Shown: positions 8,772-17,882, counted from the stretch's first letter. The stretch: DNA of 64,000 nt from Bacillota bacterium (GCA_023460085.1 JAEWRI010000037.1:36298-100297); one strand, 5' to 3'. Made by a program: numbers and translations. Notes: generated by a model from the sequence alone, not told the origin.

Positions 8772-9584
8772 TCAGCGCCAGCTGTACGAGTAGTGCCATC
8801 CTTCCGGTGCCGAAAAGCCCGGGTCAGCCGCAACCAAGCCACCCGGCAAGCCCAGCGCCTGCGCCGCCAGCGCGAAGTGGCACGCGCCAATGCCCATATC
8901 CACACGCTGTATTTTTCCACCCGGCAGCTTGTTGCCTGCGTAACCGGGCGTTTCGGCAAGGTAGAAGTGCAGCGCATTGCCCTGCCTTATAGCGCGCCAC
9001 GGCTGTTTGTTGGAGGCCGACGGCGCGATGCGTATCCGCTCGAGACACTCCTTAAGCGCTCCCTGCGCATTTATGGGTGTCGTAAAATCATCTTCAAAGA
9101 ACAGCGCGTCAAAGGGTTTGCGCGTGCGCGCGCCTGCGCCGGATGCCACCATGCGATCCATCAGAGAACGTTTCTCCGCCGCGTACCCCACCGCAGCCAC
9201 GGCGGGCATCACCTCGCCTTCGGGCTTCATCGCCTCTCCGAAGGGCCCGCGCTTGAATATGCCCAGCCAGCAGGTGCCAAGGCTCATCGCCGTGGCGGAG
9301 AGCACAATGTGCTCCATGGCGTAACCGTACCCTTCGAAGTCCATGCCGCCCTGCTTTACGCAGCCCGCGATATACTGCTTCGCACCACGAATAAAACCAT
9401 ATGTTCCAATGCGTTCCGCAGTATCCACGCTGAGCAGCGCAAACCGTGTGCGTGCGCCAAATGGGTTTTGTACGCTGCTTACCAGCGCTTCAATCGCTCC
9501 GCGGTCCGCGTCCGACAGCGGCTGCCCATCATATGTGCGCACCGATATCCGCTTTTTCATTGCTTGTATAACATTATTTTCCAT
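8772..9584 (-). CDS. Nitroreductase-family flavoprotein (TM1586-like)
   Basis: A 270-residue protein opening with MKKRISVRTYDGQPL, the start of a nitroreductase FMN domain, and containing SNKQPWRA and a C-terminal DMGIGACHFALAAQALGL block. The length and two-lobed arrangement resemble the TM1586 type, a single chain that mimics the usual dimer. Substrate unknown. The frame opens at GTG 9629; ATG 9584 is preferred because it clears the rodA stop (9610), but its ribosome site is weak, so ATG 9560 remains possible. Confidence 0.78.
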   Translation of the reverse strand: MENNVIQAMKKRISVRTYDGQPLSDADRGAIEALVSSVQNPFGARTRFALLSVDTAERIGTYGFIRGAKQYIAGCVKQGGMDFEGYGYAMEHIVLSATAMSLGTCWLGIFKRGPFGEAMKPEGEVMPAVAAVGYAAEKRSLMDRMVASGAGARTRKPFDALFFEDDFTTPINAQGALKECLERIRIAPSASNKQPWRAIRQGNALHFYLAETPGYAGNKLPGGKIQRVDMGIGACHFALAAQALGLPGGLVAADPGFSAPEGWHYSYSWR

Positions 9585-9609
9585 ATTTGAGGGTACACCT
9601 CTCCCTATG

Positions 9610-10791
9610 CTAAAAACTCCATCGCACACGCCGCATGCTTACGTTGATCACGAGGCCGAAGGCTATCATGCTCGTCAGCAGATTCGATCCCCCATAGCTG
9701 AAGAACGGCAGCGGGATACCCGTGATGGGCATCACACCGATGTTCATGCCGATGTTTTCGAATACGTGGAACATGGTCATCGCAAACACCCCGACGATGA
9801 TCATCGTGCCGAATTCATCCTTCGCCTTGGATGCCAGATACATGGTGCGGAACAGCAGCATGCAGTACAGCAGAATAATGAGCATCGCGCCGATGAAACC
9901 CACCGCTTCCGTGGTGGACGCGAATATGAAGTCGGTATGATTCTCCGGAATGCCGGAAGAAACGCTCTGACCCCCGATAGAGAAAAGCCCTTTGCCCAGC
10001 GCCTGTCCGGATCCGGCAGCCTGTTTGGCCTGATTGGCCTGCTGTGTCCAGTCCTTCAGCTCCTGAGCGGACATGCCCTCCACCGGAATACCGAGAAAGG
10101 TAAGCACGCGGTTCTTCTGCCACTGGGCAAGCAGCATCCACGCGACCGGGCCTGCCACCCCCACACAGGTCAGCAACCCCACGATAATCTTCCAACTGGT
10201 ACGCGCAATGAACAACATCGCAAAGAACGTAAACGCGTACACCATCGCCGTACCGAAGTCCTTCTGCAGCAGTATAAGCCCTACCGGCAGCAGAAAAACG
10301 CCGAGCAGCGGCAGCAAATCCTTCAGCCTGCGGATGCCGCCGTCCTTGCCCTTGGTACGATCCGATATCATGCGGGCTAGTACGATGATCATCGCGATTT
10401 TGCCCACCTCGCTGGGCTGAAAGCCGGAGGTTCCGATGCGGAACCAACCCGTGGTGCCGTTGATCTCTTTGCCAAAAAAGTAAACCGCAACGAGCAGCAC
10501 AATGATGGTGGCGTATATCCACTTGTAGTACTCGCCAATGGCGTGATAGTCCGGAAGCAGCACGATGAACATCGCGAAAAGCCCTACGCCAAACCACTGC
10601 AGCTGCAGCACGACGTAGTGCATGTCCAGCTGAGAAATGACTCCCATCAGCGTATCGGACTCCTCGGTGAGCGGATCCGACAGCGCACTCGCAATCGCGA
10701 CAAGGCTCACCATGATCAGCAGCACGATATTGCCGAACAGCAGCCAGTCGATATGTTTAAACATCCTTGGATCGATGAATTTCAGCTTCAC
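9610..10791 (-). CDS. rodA: RodA/FtsW/SpoVE-family peptidoglycan glycosyltransferase
   Basis: A 393-residue polytopic SEDS protein that polymerises lipid II into peptidoglycan during elongation. Visible signatures are GTSGFQPSEVGKIAMI, GKGLFSIGGQSVSSGIPENHTDFIFA split over adjacent segments, and GIPLPFFSYGGSNLL near the C-terminus. GTG 10791 is the start (GAGGT ribosome site) and the family length fits. The RodA rather than FtsW assignment rests on similarity of the segment before PENHTDFIF and lack of division genes nearby. First gene of a unit with a nitroreductase and an LRR protein. Confidence 0.9.
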   Translation of the reverse strand: MKLKFIDPRMFKHIDWLLFGNIVLLIMVSLVAIASALSDPLTEESDTLMGVISQLDMHYVVLQLQWFGVGLFAMFIVLLPDYHAIGEYYKWIYATIIVLLVAVYFFGKEINGTTGWFRIGTSGFQPSEVGKIAMIIVLARMISDRTKGKDGGIRRLKDLLPLLGVFLLPVGLILLQKDFGTAMVYAFTFFAMLFIARTSWKIIVGLLTCVGVAGPVAWMLLAQWQKNRVLTFLGIPVEGMSAQELKDWTQQANQAKQAAGSGQALGKGLFSIGGQSVSSGIPENHTDFIFASTTEAVGFIGAMLIILLYCMLLFRTMYLASKAKDEFGTMIIVGVFAMTMFHVFENIGMNIGVMPITGIPLPFFSYGGSNLLTSMIAFGLVINVSMRRVRWSF

Positions 10792-10874
10792 AACCTACCT
10801 CGGTCTTCTCAGCGTTTCACAATACGCCATACAGTCAATGGTCCACCCGGCACAAATCTTACGTTTGTGTTGCG

Positions 10875-10883
10875 ATTATAACA
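10875..10883 (-). promoter_or_regulatory. Extended -10 promoter of rodA
   Basis: On the reverse strand TGTTATAAT forms an extended -10 element (TATAAT at 10875-10880). No good -35 lies at standard spacing. The resulting leader to GTG 10791 is about 75 nt. Confidence 0.5.
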
Positions 10884-11011
10884 CAAATATGACAAGCGGG
10901 AAACCCCTTGAAGCTGTAAACTTTTTCAGACACAGCGTGCTTCCGCTATGAAGCCTATTGTAGCGCATTTTACGCGCCGCGTACATCCCCCTGTTGCGCA
11001 AGCCTTCAATA

Positions 11012-11040
11012 TAGACATGCCCCGGCGAAAATGGTATATT
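11012..11040 (+). promoter_or_regulatory. Sigma-A-type promoter of dnaX-ybaB-recR
   Basis: TAGACA (11012-11017), 17-bp spacer, TATATT (11035-11040); transcription would begin about 20 nt before ATG 11067. Confidence 0.65.
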
Positions 11041-11066
11041 AAATGGACAGAAACGGGAGGAATTCC

Positions 11067-12617
11067 ATGGCATATACGGCGCTCTACCGCGTCTGGCGGC
11101 CTTCGCGCTTCGCGGACGTAGTCGGGCAGGAGCACATTACCAAAGTACTCATGGCGCAGGTGGAAACGGGGCGCACCGTGCATGCGTACCTGTTCGCAGG
11201 GCCGCGCGGCACGGGCAAAACGAGCCTCGCGAAAATACTTGCACGCGCCGTCAACTGCCAGAATCCCGACGGCGCGGAGCCCTGCGGCAAATGCGACGCG
11301 TGCCGGCACAGCGCCGAGGGCGGATCTGTGGATATTGTTGAAATCGACGCGGCCTCCAACAACGGCGTAGACAGCGTGCGCGAGCTGCGCGAGCGCGTCG
11401 GCCTGCTGCCCGCCTTCCTCAAGCATAAGGTATACATCATCGACGAAGTGCATATGCTCTCCAAAGGCGCTTTCAACGCATTGCTGAAAACGCTGGAGGA
11501 GCCGCCTTCGCACGTCATGTTCATACTCGCGACGACCGAACCGCACAAGCTGCCCGCAACCATCCGCTCGCGCTGCCAGCGGTTCGATTTCAAACGGCTG
11601 ACCCAGATCGATATCGCGGGGCAGCTGCGGCACATCTCTCAGGCCGAAGGGTACGTGTTTGAGGATGCGGCGCTCACGCACATCGCGCGCGCGGCGGAAG
11701 GCGGCATGCGTGACGCGTTGTCCTTACTGGACCAATGCGCGGGCAACGGCGACGTGACCGAGGCGAACGTAGCGGCAGTGCTGGGCGGCGGCGACATGGC
11801 CGCGCTCACCGCTCTGGCGGGTCACATCGCGCGGTACGAGGAGAAACAGGCGCTGGAGGCGCTGCGCGGGCTGCTGCAGTCCGGCGCGGATACCCGCGTG
11901 CTCATCGGCGAGCTAGCGGACATGTTCCGCCGGATGATGTGGATAGGCGCGGGCGCAGCCCCGGAAGAGGCCGACGCGGCACTCGCGCCGCTGGCCAAGA
12001 GCTTTGGCAAGGCGGCATGCGTGCGCGCTTTGGACATCCTCCTGCGCAAGGAGTACGAGATGCGCCAGAATCTGCGCGCCGATATCGTGCTGGAAACGGC
12101 GGTGATGGCCATTATGGCCCCCGCGGACGACGGCTCGGCCTCGGGCGCGGCCCGTATTGAAAAGCTGGAGGCGCGCGTAAGGGAGCTGGAACAGCGTCCG
12201 GTAGCAGTGACAGTGGCTGCCCCGGCGGCATCGTCCAAGGTCCCCGAAAAGAAGCCGGAGAAACCCAAAGCACAGGCAGCCCCGGCAATGCCCCGCGACG
12301 CGTCGGCGGACGCCATCTGGCGGGGAACGCTGGATAAGCTCAGACACGGAGAATACTTTTTTTACACGCACGCGTGCAAGGCATCGTGCGCAACGCTCGC
12401 GGGCGACCGGTTGGAAGTGCTTTTTGAAAACCATGAGGTTGCGGCGGACTATTTGAAGCAGGACGACGCGCGTAAAAAGCTGGAGGACACGGTCAAAGAG
12501 GCGGCGGGGCGTCCTCTGTCGGTAACGGTGGTATTCAGGCGCGGCGCGGCGGTAAACGACAGCCCCGTAATGCAGTTTAAGGACGATATTGTAGAAGAAG
12601 ACATCGACGAGATATAA
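11067..12617 (+). CDS. dnaX: DNA polymerase III subunit gamma/tau
   Basis: A 516-residue clamp-loader ATPase. Walker A is GPRGTGKT (45-52), Walker B YIIDEVHM (123-130), a zinc site is formed by Cys64, 73, 76 and 79, and the SRC motif is IRSRCQRF. A proline/alanine/lysine-rich linker around residue 390 leads to a C-terminal tau-like domain. GGGAGGA precedes ATG 11067; the frame open to 11043 is longer without a better site. I see no slippery A-stretch suggesting a programmed gamma frameshift. It is followed by ybaB and recR, the usual Firmicutes order. Confidence 0.96.
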   Translation: MAYTALYRVWRPSRFADVVGQEHITKVLMAQVETGRTVHAYLFAGPRGTGKTSLAKILARAVNCQNPDGAEPCGKCDACRHSAEGGSVDIVEIDAASNNGVDSVRELRERVGLLPAFLKHKVYIIDEVHMLSKGAFNALLKTLEEPPSHVMFILATTEPHKLPATIRSRCQRFDFKRLTQIDIAGQLRHISQAEGYVFEDAALTHIARAAEGGMRDALSLLDQCAGNGDVTEANVAAVLGGGDMAALTALAGHIARYEEKQALEALRGLLQSGADTRVLIGELADMFRRMMWIGAGAAPEEADAALAPLAKSFGKAACVRALDILLRKEYEMRQNLRADIVLETAVMAIMAPADDGSASGAARIEKLEARVRELEQRPVAVTVAAPAASSKVPEKKPEKPKAQAAPAMPRDASADAIWRGTLDKLRHGEYFFYTHACKASCATLAGDRLEVLFENHEVAADYLKQDDARKKLEDTVKEAAGRPLSVTVVFRRGAAVNDSPVMQFKDDIVEEDIDEI

Positions 12618-12626
12618 GGAGGAATT

Positions 12627-12974
12627 ATGGCAAAGAGACCTTCCTACGGCGGAGGCGGCATGGCGGGCGGCATGGGCTCCATGCTTCAAAAGGCCCAGAA
12701 GATGCAGGCGGACATGGCGGCGGCGCAGGCCGAAGTCGAGGCGGCAGAAGTGGAAGCTTCCGCAGGCGGCGGTGTGGTCACAGTGCGCGCGACGGGCGCG
12801 AAGAAAATACTCAGCGTAAAGATTTCGCCCGACGCGGTGGATCCGGACGACGTCGAGATGCTCGAGGACCTCGTTACGGCGGCGGTCAACGAGGCGCTCT
12901 CCAAGGCCGACGAGATGATGCAGCAGCGCATGGGCGGCATCACAGGCGGCATGGGTCTGCCGGGGATGTTCTAG
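12627..12974 (+). CDS. ybaB: YbaB/EbfC nucleoid-associated protein
   Basis: A 115-residue DNA-binding protein with a glycine/methionine-rich start, a coiled-coil helix (LQKAQKMQADMAAAQAEVEAAEVEA), the strand GGGVVTVRATG and a C-terminal GGMGLPGMF tail, all typical of YbaB/EbfC. It forms tweezer-like dimers on DNA. It lies between dnaX and recR, with AAGGAGG before the ATG and its stop touching the recR start. The conserved dnaX-ybaB-recR order makes the call secure. Confidence 0.95.
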   Translation: MAKRPSYGGGGMAGGMGSMLQKAQKMQADMAAAQAEVEAAEVEASAGGGVVTVRATGAKKILSVKISPDAVDPDDVEMLEDLVTAAVNEALSKADEMMQQRMGGITGGMGLPGMF

Positions 12975-13580
12975 GTGCTCCCGGTCATCGAGCCGCTTCA
13001 GCGGCTCATTCTTCAGTTCACGAAGCTGCCGGGCATCGGCGCGAAGTCGGCCCAGCGGCTTGCTTTTCATGTCCTCAACATGAGCGACGAAGAGGTGGAC
13101 GCCTTCGCCGACGATTTGCGGTACGCCAAGCGCAACACGGTGCTTTGCCCCGTCTGCGGCAATCTGATGCCCGGGTGCGAAGATGCCTGCGCCATCTGCG
13201 CCGACACCTCGCGCGACGCTTCGCTCCTCTGCGTGGTGGCGGATGTGAAGGATGTACTCGCCATTGAGCGCACGCGGGAGTACCACGGTGTGTACCACGT
13301 GCTGCATGGCGTCATCTCTCCCATGGACGGCGTGGGCCCGGACGATATCGCCATCGCGCCGCTGCTGGACCGCCTTGCCAAGGGCGGCATCGCAGAGGTA
13401 ATACTCGCTACCAACCCGGACGTGCAGGGCACCGCCACCGCGGCGTACATCGCCAGGCTCATCCGCCCGCTGGGTGTTCGGATCACGCGCATCGCGCATG
13501 GCGTGCCGGTGGGCGCGGATCTCGAGTATACCGACGAAGTGACGCTGACGCGCGCGCTTGAGGGTCGCACGGAATATTGA
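12975..13580 (+). CDS. recR: Recombination protein RecR
   Basis: A 201-residue protein of the RecFOR pathway. It has the N-terminal helix-hairpin-helix (LPGIGAKSAQRLAFHVL), a zinc motif C58-x2-C61-x10-C72-x2-C75 (the x10 spacing is a little longer than the usual x8, and Cys68 lies inside it), a Toprim domain (LLCVVADVKDVLAIERT) and the C-terminal GVPVGADLEYTDEVTL signature. The start is GTG 12975, immediately after the ybaB stop, implying coupled translation. Confidence 0.96.
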   Translation: MLPVIEPLQRLILQFTKLPGIGAKSAQRLAFHVLNMSDEEVDAFADDLRYAKRNTVLCPVCGNLMPGCEDACAICADTSRDASLLCVVADVKDVLAIERTREYHGVYHVLHGVISPMDGVGPDDIAIAPLLDRLAKGGIAEVILATNPDVQGTATAAYIARLIRPLGVRITRIAHGVPVGADLEYTDEVTLTRALEGRTEY

Positions 13581-13657
13581 TTCGCTGGAACTTTTTCACA
13601 GAATCAAACGTCATACCGGTATTCAATAACGGAATAATTCCGGATTGGAGCCTGTAT

Positions 13658-14611
13658 ATGAAAAAAATGCGTTGGATTTTACTTTTGCTTGGACTAACGC
13701 TTCTGACGGGTTGCGCCTCCGTTTCACCGTCAGACGGCTGCCCTGTGGTCACTGTCTCCGCGACAGGCGTCGTGACGCCTTCTCCCACGCCTCTGCCATC
13801 AGACACCCCCACGGTTTCAGAAACAGATCCCATCAGAGCACAGCGTGAAGCGGTCTCTGCGTTCATCGCGGCGCAGAACGCGGGCGACTGGGATGCCTTC
13901 ACGGCGCTCTGGGCGAGCAGCGAACAACCTTACTGGCGTGATTTTTTTAGCGACGCGAACAACGCGGCGCAGCACAATGCTTATTGCGCCATTCAAAGCG
14001 CACAGCTGGCTGACACCTACCGGATTGCCGATTTCGAGAAGCGGCTGCAGAGCGGAGCGTTCGATAATCTTCCCTACAGTGTATGGGGACGCTTTACCGA
14101 TGAGCTTACGCCCGGCGAGTACGATATGGCGGGCCTTTGGATCGTCAAAGCGGACTATGCGCTGGAAAAACCGTTTCGGGATTATCGCGAGGGCACCAAT
14201 TACCGCGTACTTCTGCTCCTGTTGGAAGGGGATGCTTGGAAGGTGCTGCAGGATGGTCAGGGCTATCCCGACGCCGCCGCTTATTTCGGCGATGTGGTTC
14301 CTGCGGAGCCGGATAATCCCACACCCGAGGAAACGCCGAACGTACTTGTGGACGGAACGGTGCACGGCACGCAAACCGCCACCGGCTATTTTCTGCGGAT
14401 GCAGTACGGAGATTACGCCCATGCCCTCATTCGCACAACGGATGGCGAAGACGTGTCGTTTTGGGTCACGACCGGCTGCGCGCCGGGTTTCGACGCCCTG
14501 AGCGCTTATCAGAAAATTCAATTCACCTGGGAAAACCGGGATACCTATATCGACGAGGCCGGAGAGGTCATCAACATGGATGTCATTATCGGTTTCTCGT
14601 CTATAGGCTGA
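13658..14611 (+). CDS. Putative lipoprotein, unknown function
   Basis: A 317-residue exported protein with signal peptide MKKMRWILLLLGLTLLTGC; lipidation would be at Cys19. A Ser/Thr/Pro linker follows (TPSPTPLPSDTPT), then an alpha+beta domain (residues ~55-220, resembling small extracytoplasmic ketosteroid-isomerase-like folds in length only) and a C-terminal beta domain beginning VDGTVHGTQTATG. ATG 13658 has GGAG at proper spacing; the frame open upstream to 13577 lacks a signal peptide. I do not recognise the family. Confidence 0.8.
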   Translation: MKKMRWILLLLGLTLLTGCASVSPSDGCPVVTVSATGVVTPSPTPLPSDTPTVSETDPIRAQREAVSAFIAAQNAGDWDAFTALWASSEQPYWRDFFSDANNAAQHNAYCAIQSAQLADTYRIADFEKRLQSGAFDNLPYSVWGRFTDELTPGEYDMAGLWIVKADYALEKPFRDYREGTNYRVLLLLLEGDAWKVLQDGQGYPDAAAYFGDVVPAEPDNPTPEETPNVLVDGTVHGTQTATGYFLRMQYGDYAHALIRTTDGEDVSFWVTTGCAPGFDALSAYQKIQFTWENRDTYIDEAGEVINMDVIIGFSSIG

Positions 14612-14673
14612 GACTGTTCATCAGAATAACAGGCGCACCGGGCAGCCCGGCAAGACCAGTCCGTTGCGTTAAT

Positions 14674-14698
14674 GGAGCCGCCCCATCGGGACGGCTCC
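14674..14698. terminator. Hairpin between convergent genes
   Basis: GGAGCCG (14674-14680) pairs with CGGCTCC (14692-14698), and the inner CCC/GGG extends the stem. It lies between the lipoprotein and the converging aminopeptidase gene. There is no proper T-run on either strand, so terminator activity is uncertain. Confidence 0.45.
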
Positions 14699-14708
14699 TT
14701 GCGTTGCG

Positions 14709-15821
14709 TCATTTCAGGTTTTCTTCGTTGAGTACTTCCAGTTCACCGAGGAAGCGTCCGTCCTTGCGGATGAGCTCGCCGTCGAAATAAATTTCGCCGC
14801 CGCCGTACTCCGGGCGCTGGATGTAGACGAGATCCCAGTGCTGCGCGCTGCGGTTGCCGTTGTCGGCATCGTCGTAGGCGTTGCCCGGCGTGAAGTGGAT
14901 GGAACCCGCAATCTTCTCATCGAACAGCGTATCGCACATGGGCTTTAATATGTACGGGTTAACGCCCAACGCGAACTCGCCGATGTAGCGTGCACCTTCA
15001 TCGAGGTCGAGCATTTCGTTGACGCGCTGGGTATCGTTGGCGGTGGCCTTGACGATCTTGCCGTCCTTAAACTCGAACGAGATGTTCTCGAAGCGGAAGC
15101 CGCGCTCGATGGAGGGTGTGTTGTAGGTTATTTTGCCGTTGACGCTGTCGCGCACAGGCGCGGTGTATACCTCGCCGTCGGGCAGGTTCATGTGTCCGGA
15201 GCACTTCTTGACGGCGATGCCCTTGATGGAGAACGTAAGGTCGGTACCCACGCCTTTGATGTGCACCCTGTCGGTTCTCTCCATGCGTGCCTTCAGCACG
15301 TCCATCGCCCTGTCCATCTTGGCGTAGTCCAGCGTGCAGACGTTAAAATAGAAGTCCTCGAACGCCTCGGTGCTCATGTCCGCCAATTGCGCCATCGCCG
15401 GGTTGGGGTAGCGCAGCACCACCCAGCGGGTGTTGGGGATGCGGTTGCCAAAGTGCACGCGCTTGTAGTAGATACTCTCATACAGGTGCATCTGATCGCC
15501 CGGCACATCGATAAGCTCCAGGTTGTTCTCATTGCCGCGAATGGACACGTACGCGTCCATGCCTTTCATCTTTTCCTCATCGTAGTGCGTCCAGGTTTCC
15601 ACATGATCCGGGTTGGTGCCCATGATAATCGCGCGCTGTATGGAACGGTACATGGTATTGATCAGCGGGATGCCGCCCGCCTCAAACGTCTTTTGCACCA
15701 GCAGCTTGCCGATGGTATCCCCCACGTCGGTGGTTTCAATGAGCAGCTTGTCGCCCTTTTTAATCTGCAGCGAGTAGTTGACAATGATGTCTGCCAGTCT
15801 TTCCAGTCTCGGGTCCGTCAT
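14709..15821 (-). CDS. M29-family metallo-aminopeptidase
   Basis: A 370-residue cytoplasmic peptidase of the thermophilic-aminopeptidase (AmpS/AmpT) family. It opens with DPRLERLADIIVNYSLQIKKGDKLLIE as usual for the family, and the C-terminal metal-ligand block HWDLVY (His328, Asp330) is present, with the preceding glutamate-rich region GFRFENISFEF. It would release N-terminal amino acids from peptides using two metal ions. It lies 12 bp downstream of the GT2 gene and shares its promoter; no functional link is obvious. Confidence 0.92.
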   Translation of the reverse strand: MTDPRLERLADIIVNYSLQIKKGDKLLIETTDVGDTIGKLLVQKTFEAGGIPLINTMYRSIQRAIIMGTNPDHVETWTHYDEEKMKGMDAYVSIRGNENNLELIDVPGDQMHLYESIYYKRVHFGNRIPNTRWVVLRYPNPAMAQLADMSTEAFEDFYFNVCTLDYAKMDRAMDVLKARMERTDRVHIKGVGTDLTFSIKGIAVKKCSGHMNLPDGEVYTAPVRDSVNGKITYNTPSIERGFRFENISFEFKDGKIVKATANDTQRVNEMLDLDEGARYIGEFALGVNPYILKPMCDTLFDEKIAGSIHFTPGNAYDDADNGNRSAQHWDLVYIQRPEYGGGEIYFDGELIRKDGRFLGELEVLNEENLK

Positions 15822-15833
15822 AATGTTCCTCCG

Positions 15834-16754
15834 TCATTCCGTAAAGTTTACTTTTTCGTCGATGATATAAATGGGCCTTCCCTTGGCCTCGTCATATATT
15901 CTGCCTAAGTACAGCCCGATGATACCCAGCGACACGAACAGCAAGCCGATCAGCGCGAACGCCACGGCAAAAAGCACGTGCATCACTTCCCAGATGCCCA
16001 GCGCCGCAAGCACGATAGCCACGATGAGGTATAAACAGGAAAGCACCAGCACCGCAATGCCCGCGCCCATGGAGAATTTAAGCGGCTTGTTGGAAAACGA
16101 CGTGATGCCGTCGCCCGCCAATTTGAGCATCTTCTTCATGGAGTACTTGGTCTTGCCCGCCGCGCGCTCGTCGCGCACGTATTCGCAGGGCTCCGCGGTA
16201 AAGCCCGACCACGCCGCCATGCCGCGCAGGAAGCGGTTCTTCTCGGGCATCGCGTTCAAGGTGTTGCACACCTTGCGGTCGATCAGGCGGAAGTCGCCAG
16301 TGTTGGCCGGGATGTACTGCCCGCCCAATGCACGCAGGATGCGGTAATACAGCCACGCGGTCAGCTTCTTAAACGCCGTCTCACCCTTGCGCTTCGTGCG
16401 CAGGCCGTACACGATGTCCGCCCCCGCCTTCCACTTCTCCACCATGCCCGGAATGACCTCCGGCGGGTCCTGCAAATCGCAGTCGATGATGATGACGGCC
16501 TGTCCGCTGCTGGCTGCCATGCCCGCCGATACCGCCTCCTGATGTCCGAAGTTGCGCGAGAAGCTCAGCACCCTGACGTGCTTGTCCTGTGCCGCGATTT
16601 CCTTCAGTATGCGCAGCGTGTCGTCTCTGGATCCGTCGTTGACGAAGATGAGCTCGTAGTCCCCCAGCGTGTCCATCACGGCCTTCAGCCGCGGGTACGA
16701 GAGGGGCAGCACCTCCTGCTCGTTGAACGCGGGGACTACCACCGAATATTTCAT
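15834..16754 (-). CDS. GT2 polyprenyl-phosphate glycosyltransferase (DPM1/GtrB-like)
   Basis: A 306-residue protein. The GT-A domain shows YSVVVPAFNEQEVL, FVNDGSRDDTL, SRNFGHQEA and the DxD-type IIDCDLQDPPEV. Two C-terminal membrane helices (about 230-255 and 265-290) anchor it. The family transfers a sugar from a nucleotide to undecaprenyl phosphate for later wall or protein glycosylation; the sugar is unknown. Its promoter lies ~130 nt upstream with a hairpin-forming leader. The aminopeptidase follows in the same unit. Confidence 0.92.
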   Translation of the reverse strand: MKYSVVVPAFNEQEVLPLSYPRLKAVMDTLGDYELIFVNDGSRDDTLRILKEIAAQDKHVRVLSFSRNFGHQEAVSAGMAASSGQAVIIIDCDLQDPPEVIPGMVEKWKAGADIVYGLRTKRKGETAFKKLTAWLYYRILRALGGQYIPANTGDFRLIDRKVCNTLNAMPEKNRFLRGMAAWSGFTAEPCEYVRDERAAGKTKYSMKKMLKLAGDGITSFSNKPLKFSMGAGIAVLVLSCLYLIVAIVLAALGIWEVMHVLFAVAFALIGLLFVSLGIIGLYLGRIYDEAKGRPIYIIDEKVNFTE

Positions 16755-16828
16755 AAGCGCCGTCGCTCCTGTCTGTTTTTCAGACGAATCCGCATGGTAT
16801 CAGTTCCCTTTGGGCGGATTTCGTCAAT

Positions 16829-16880
16829 ACTATTTACCTTAGCAGAGGACAACTATTTGTCCGCTTTTATTCGAAATAGT
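16829..16880 (-). other. Nested inverted repeat in the GT2 leader
   Basis: ACTATTT (16829-16835) and AAATAGT (16874-16880) enclose GGACAA (16847-16852) and TTGTCC (16857-16862). In the transcript from the promoter at 16890-16918 this would form a two-part hairpin; as DNA it could be an operator. Confidence 0.5.
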
Positions 16881-16889
16881 ACAATACCG

Positions 16890-16918
16890 ATTATATACCA
16901 ATGCGGAAATGATTACAA
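16890..16918 (-). promoter_or_regulatory. Sigma-A-type promoter of GT2-aminopeptidase
   Basis: Reverse strand: TTGTAA (16913-16918), 17-bp spacer, TATAAT (16890-16895). The rest of the 16755-17084 intergenic stretch is AT-rich and shows nothing else I can name. Confidence 0.7.
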
Positions 16919-17084
16919 AAAATATTTGCATTTTACGTAAGTCTGCTTGCAGAAAGAAATGGCATGGAGCTTCTCACATTTCACCTTTTTTCTTGTGCTT
17001 CTCCAATTCTTGCGTTGTATGAAAAAATATCGTTTTCGGTCAAAGAGCACGAACTCAGCGGCTTGTATTGAATTTACTGAATCA

Positions 17085-17110
17085 AAAGAAGGGCATTCGC
17101 GCCCTTCTTT
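17085..17110 (-). terminator. Intrinsic terminator of the 17124-17882 lipoprotein
   Basis: AAAGAAGGGC (17085-17094) and GCCCTTCTTT (17101-17110) form a 10-bp stem with a 6-nt loop; on the reverse strand a TTTTGATT tail follows. Confidence 0.8.
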
Positions 17111-17123
17111 CTTGGACTAAAGC

Positions 17124-17882
17124 TTATCTCAGCAAATCATCCCCGTACTCACCACTAACTACGCCCGTGTGATAATGTATTTCGGGATTGCTCCTCACAA
17201 GAGCCGCTATTTTATCGATATCTGCTATTAAAACCTGATCGGTATCCAGCCCTACCTGCTGCTTTCCTTGATTAAACTCTACCTTTATCAGTTCATTGTA
17301 TTTCCTGATAACATCCTCCGTTATTGGCTCTTTTGGATGCACCAATATTATCTTATCGTCTTGTTCCCATTCAAAATAGGCTACCATTTGCTCATGGTTA
17401 TATTTTTCGCCTTCCGGCGATTCTAGTTCCTGACTATAATAATACGTAACTCCCCCAACGGATAATGATTCCCAGCCATCATATTCATACTTATAATCTT
17501 CTGGTATAGTGAAAACAAACAACTGCACTCTGTTATTATCTGGATTCAGGAAGGTAATATTATAAAGATCCATGTCAGGCGATATCCCTACCCTTACAAC
17601 CTTCAGATCCTCGGGTATCTTTTCAAATATATAATAATAGGCATATCCGTCCGCATTGGACATCAGCTCATTGAACGCTTCAAGGCTGTCGACTTCCCAG
17701 TAAGGGTCTTTGTACGCCTCCAGGCCTGCAGGTTCGCTTGTACCGACCACAGGCGACGGAACAAGGCTTTCCGCTGTTTGGGCGGTTACGACATCCGAGT
17801 TCGTTTCTGGCGGTTGAGACTCAGCACAAGCCGTAAGCAGCATCAGACAGATTGCGAGAAGAAGCAATATTGTTTTTTTCAC
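17124..17882 (-). CDS. Putative lipoprotein, unknown function
   Basis: A 252-residue exported lipoprotein: the signal peptide KKTILLLLAICLMLLTAC ends in the lipobox LTAC. A low-complexity spacer follows, then an acidic, tyrosine-rich domain (DGYAYYYIFEKIPEDLKVV, KYEYDGWESL). I prefer the GTG start at 17882 because GAGGGA lies six bases before it; an in-frame ATG at 17888 directly abuts that site. The gene is visibly more AT-rich than its neighbours, which may indicate transfer. It has its own terminator. Family not recognised. Confidence 0.75.
   Translation of the reverse strand: MKKTILLLLAICLMLLTACAESQPPETNSDVVTAQTAESLVPSPVVGTSEPAGLEAYKDPYWEVDSLEAFNELMSNADGYAYYYIFEKIPEDLKVVRVGISPDMDLYNITFLNPDNNRVQLFVFTIPEDYKYEYDGWESLSVGGVTYYYSQELESPEGEKYNHEQMVAYFEWEQDDKIILVHPKEPITEDVIRKYNELIKVEFNQGKQQVGLDTDQVLIADIDKIAALVRSNPEIHYHTGVVSGEYGDDLLR

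Noticed and set aside
10892..11066. SRP RNA (scr) or tRNA upstream of dnaX
   Set aside because: These often precede dnaX in Firmicutes, but no SRP tetraloop region or tRNA cloverleaf is visible here.
11067..12617. Programmed frameshift in dnaX giving a short gamma product
   Set aside because: No A-AAA-AAG-type slippery site with stem-loop was found in the coding sequence.
11913..13499. 528-residue reverse-strand frame opposite dnaX-ybaB-recR
   Set aside because: Antisense of three certain genes; Arg/His-rich sequence typical of GC-rich shadows.
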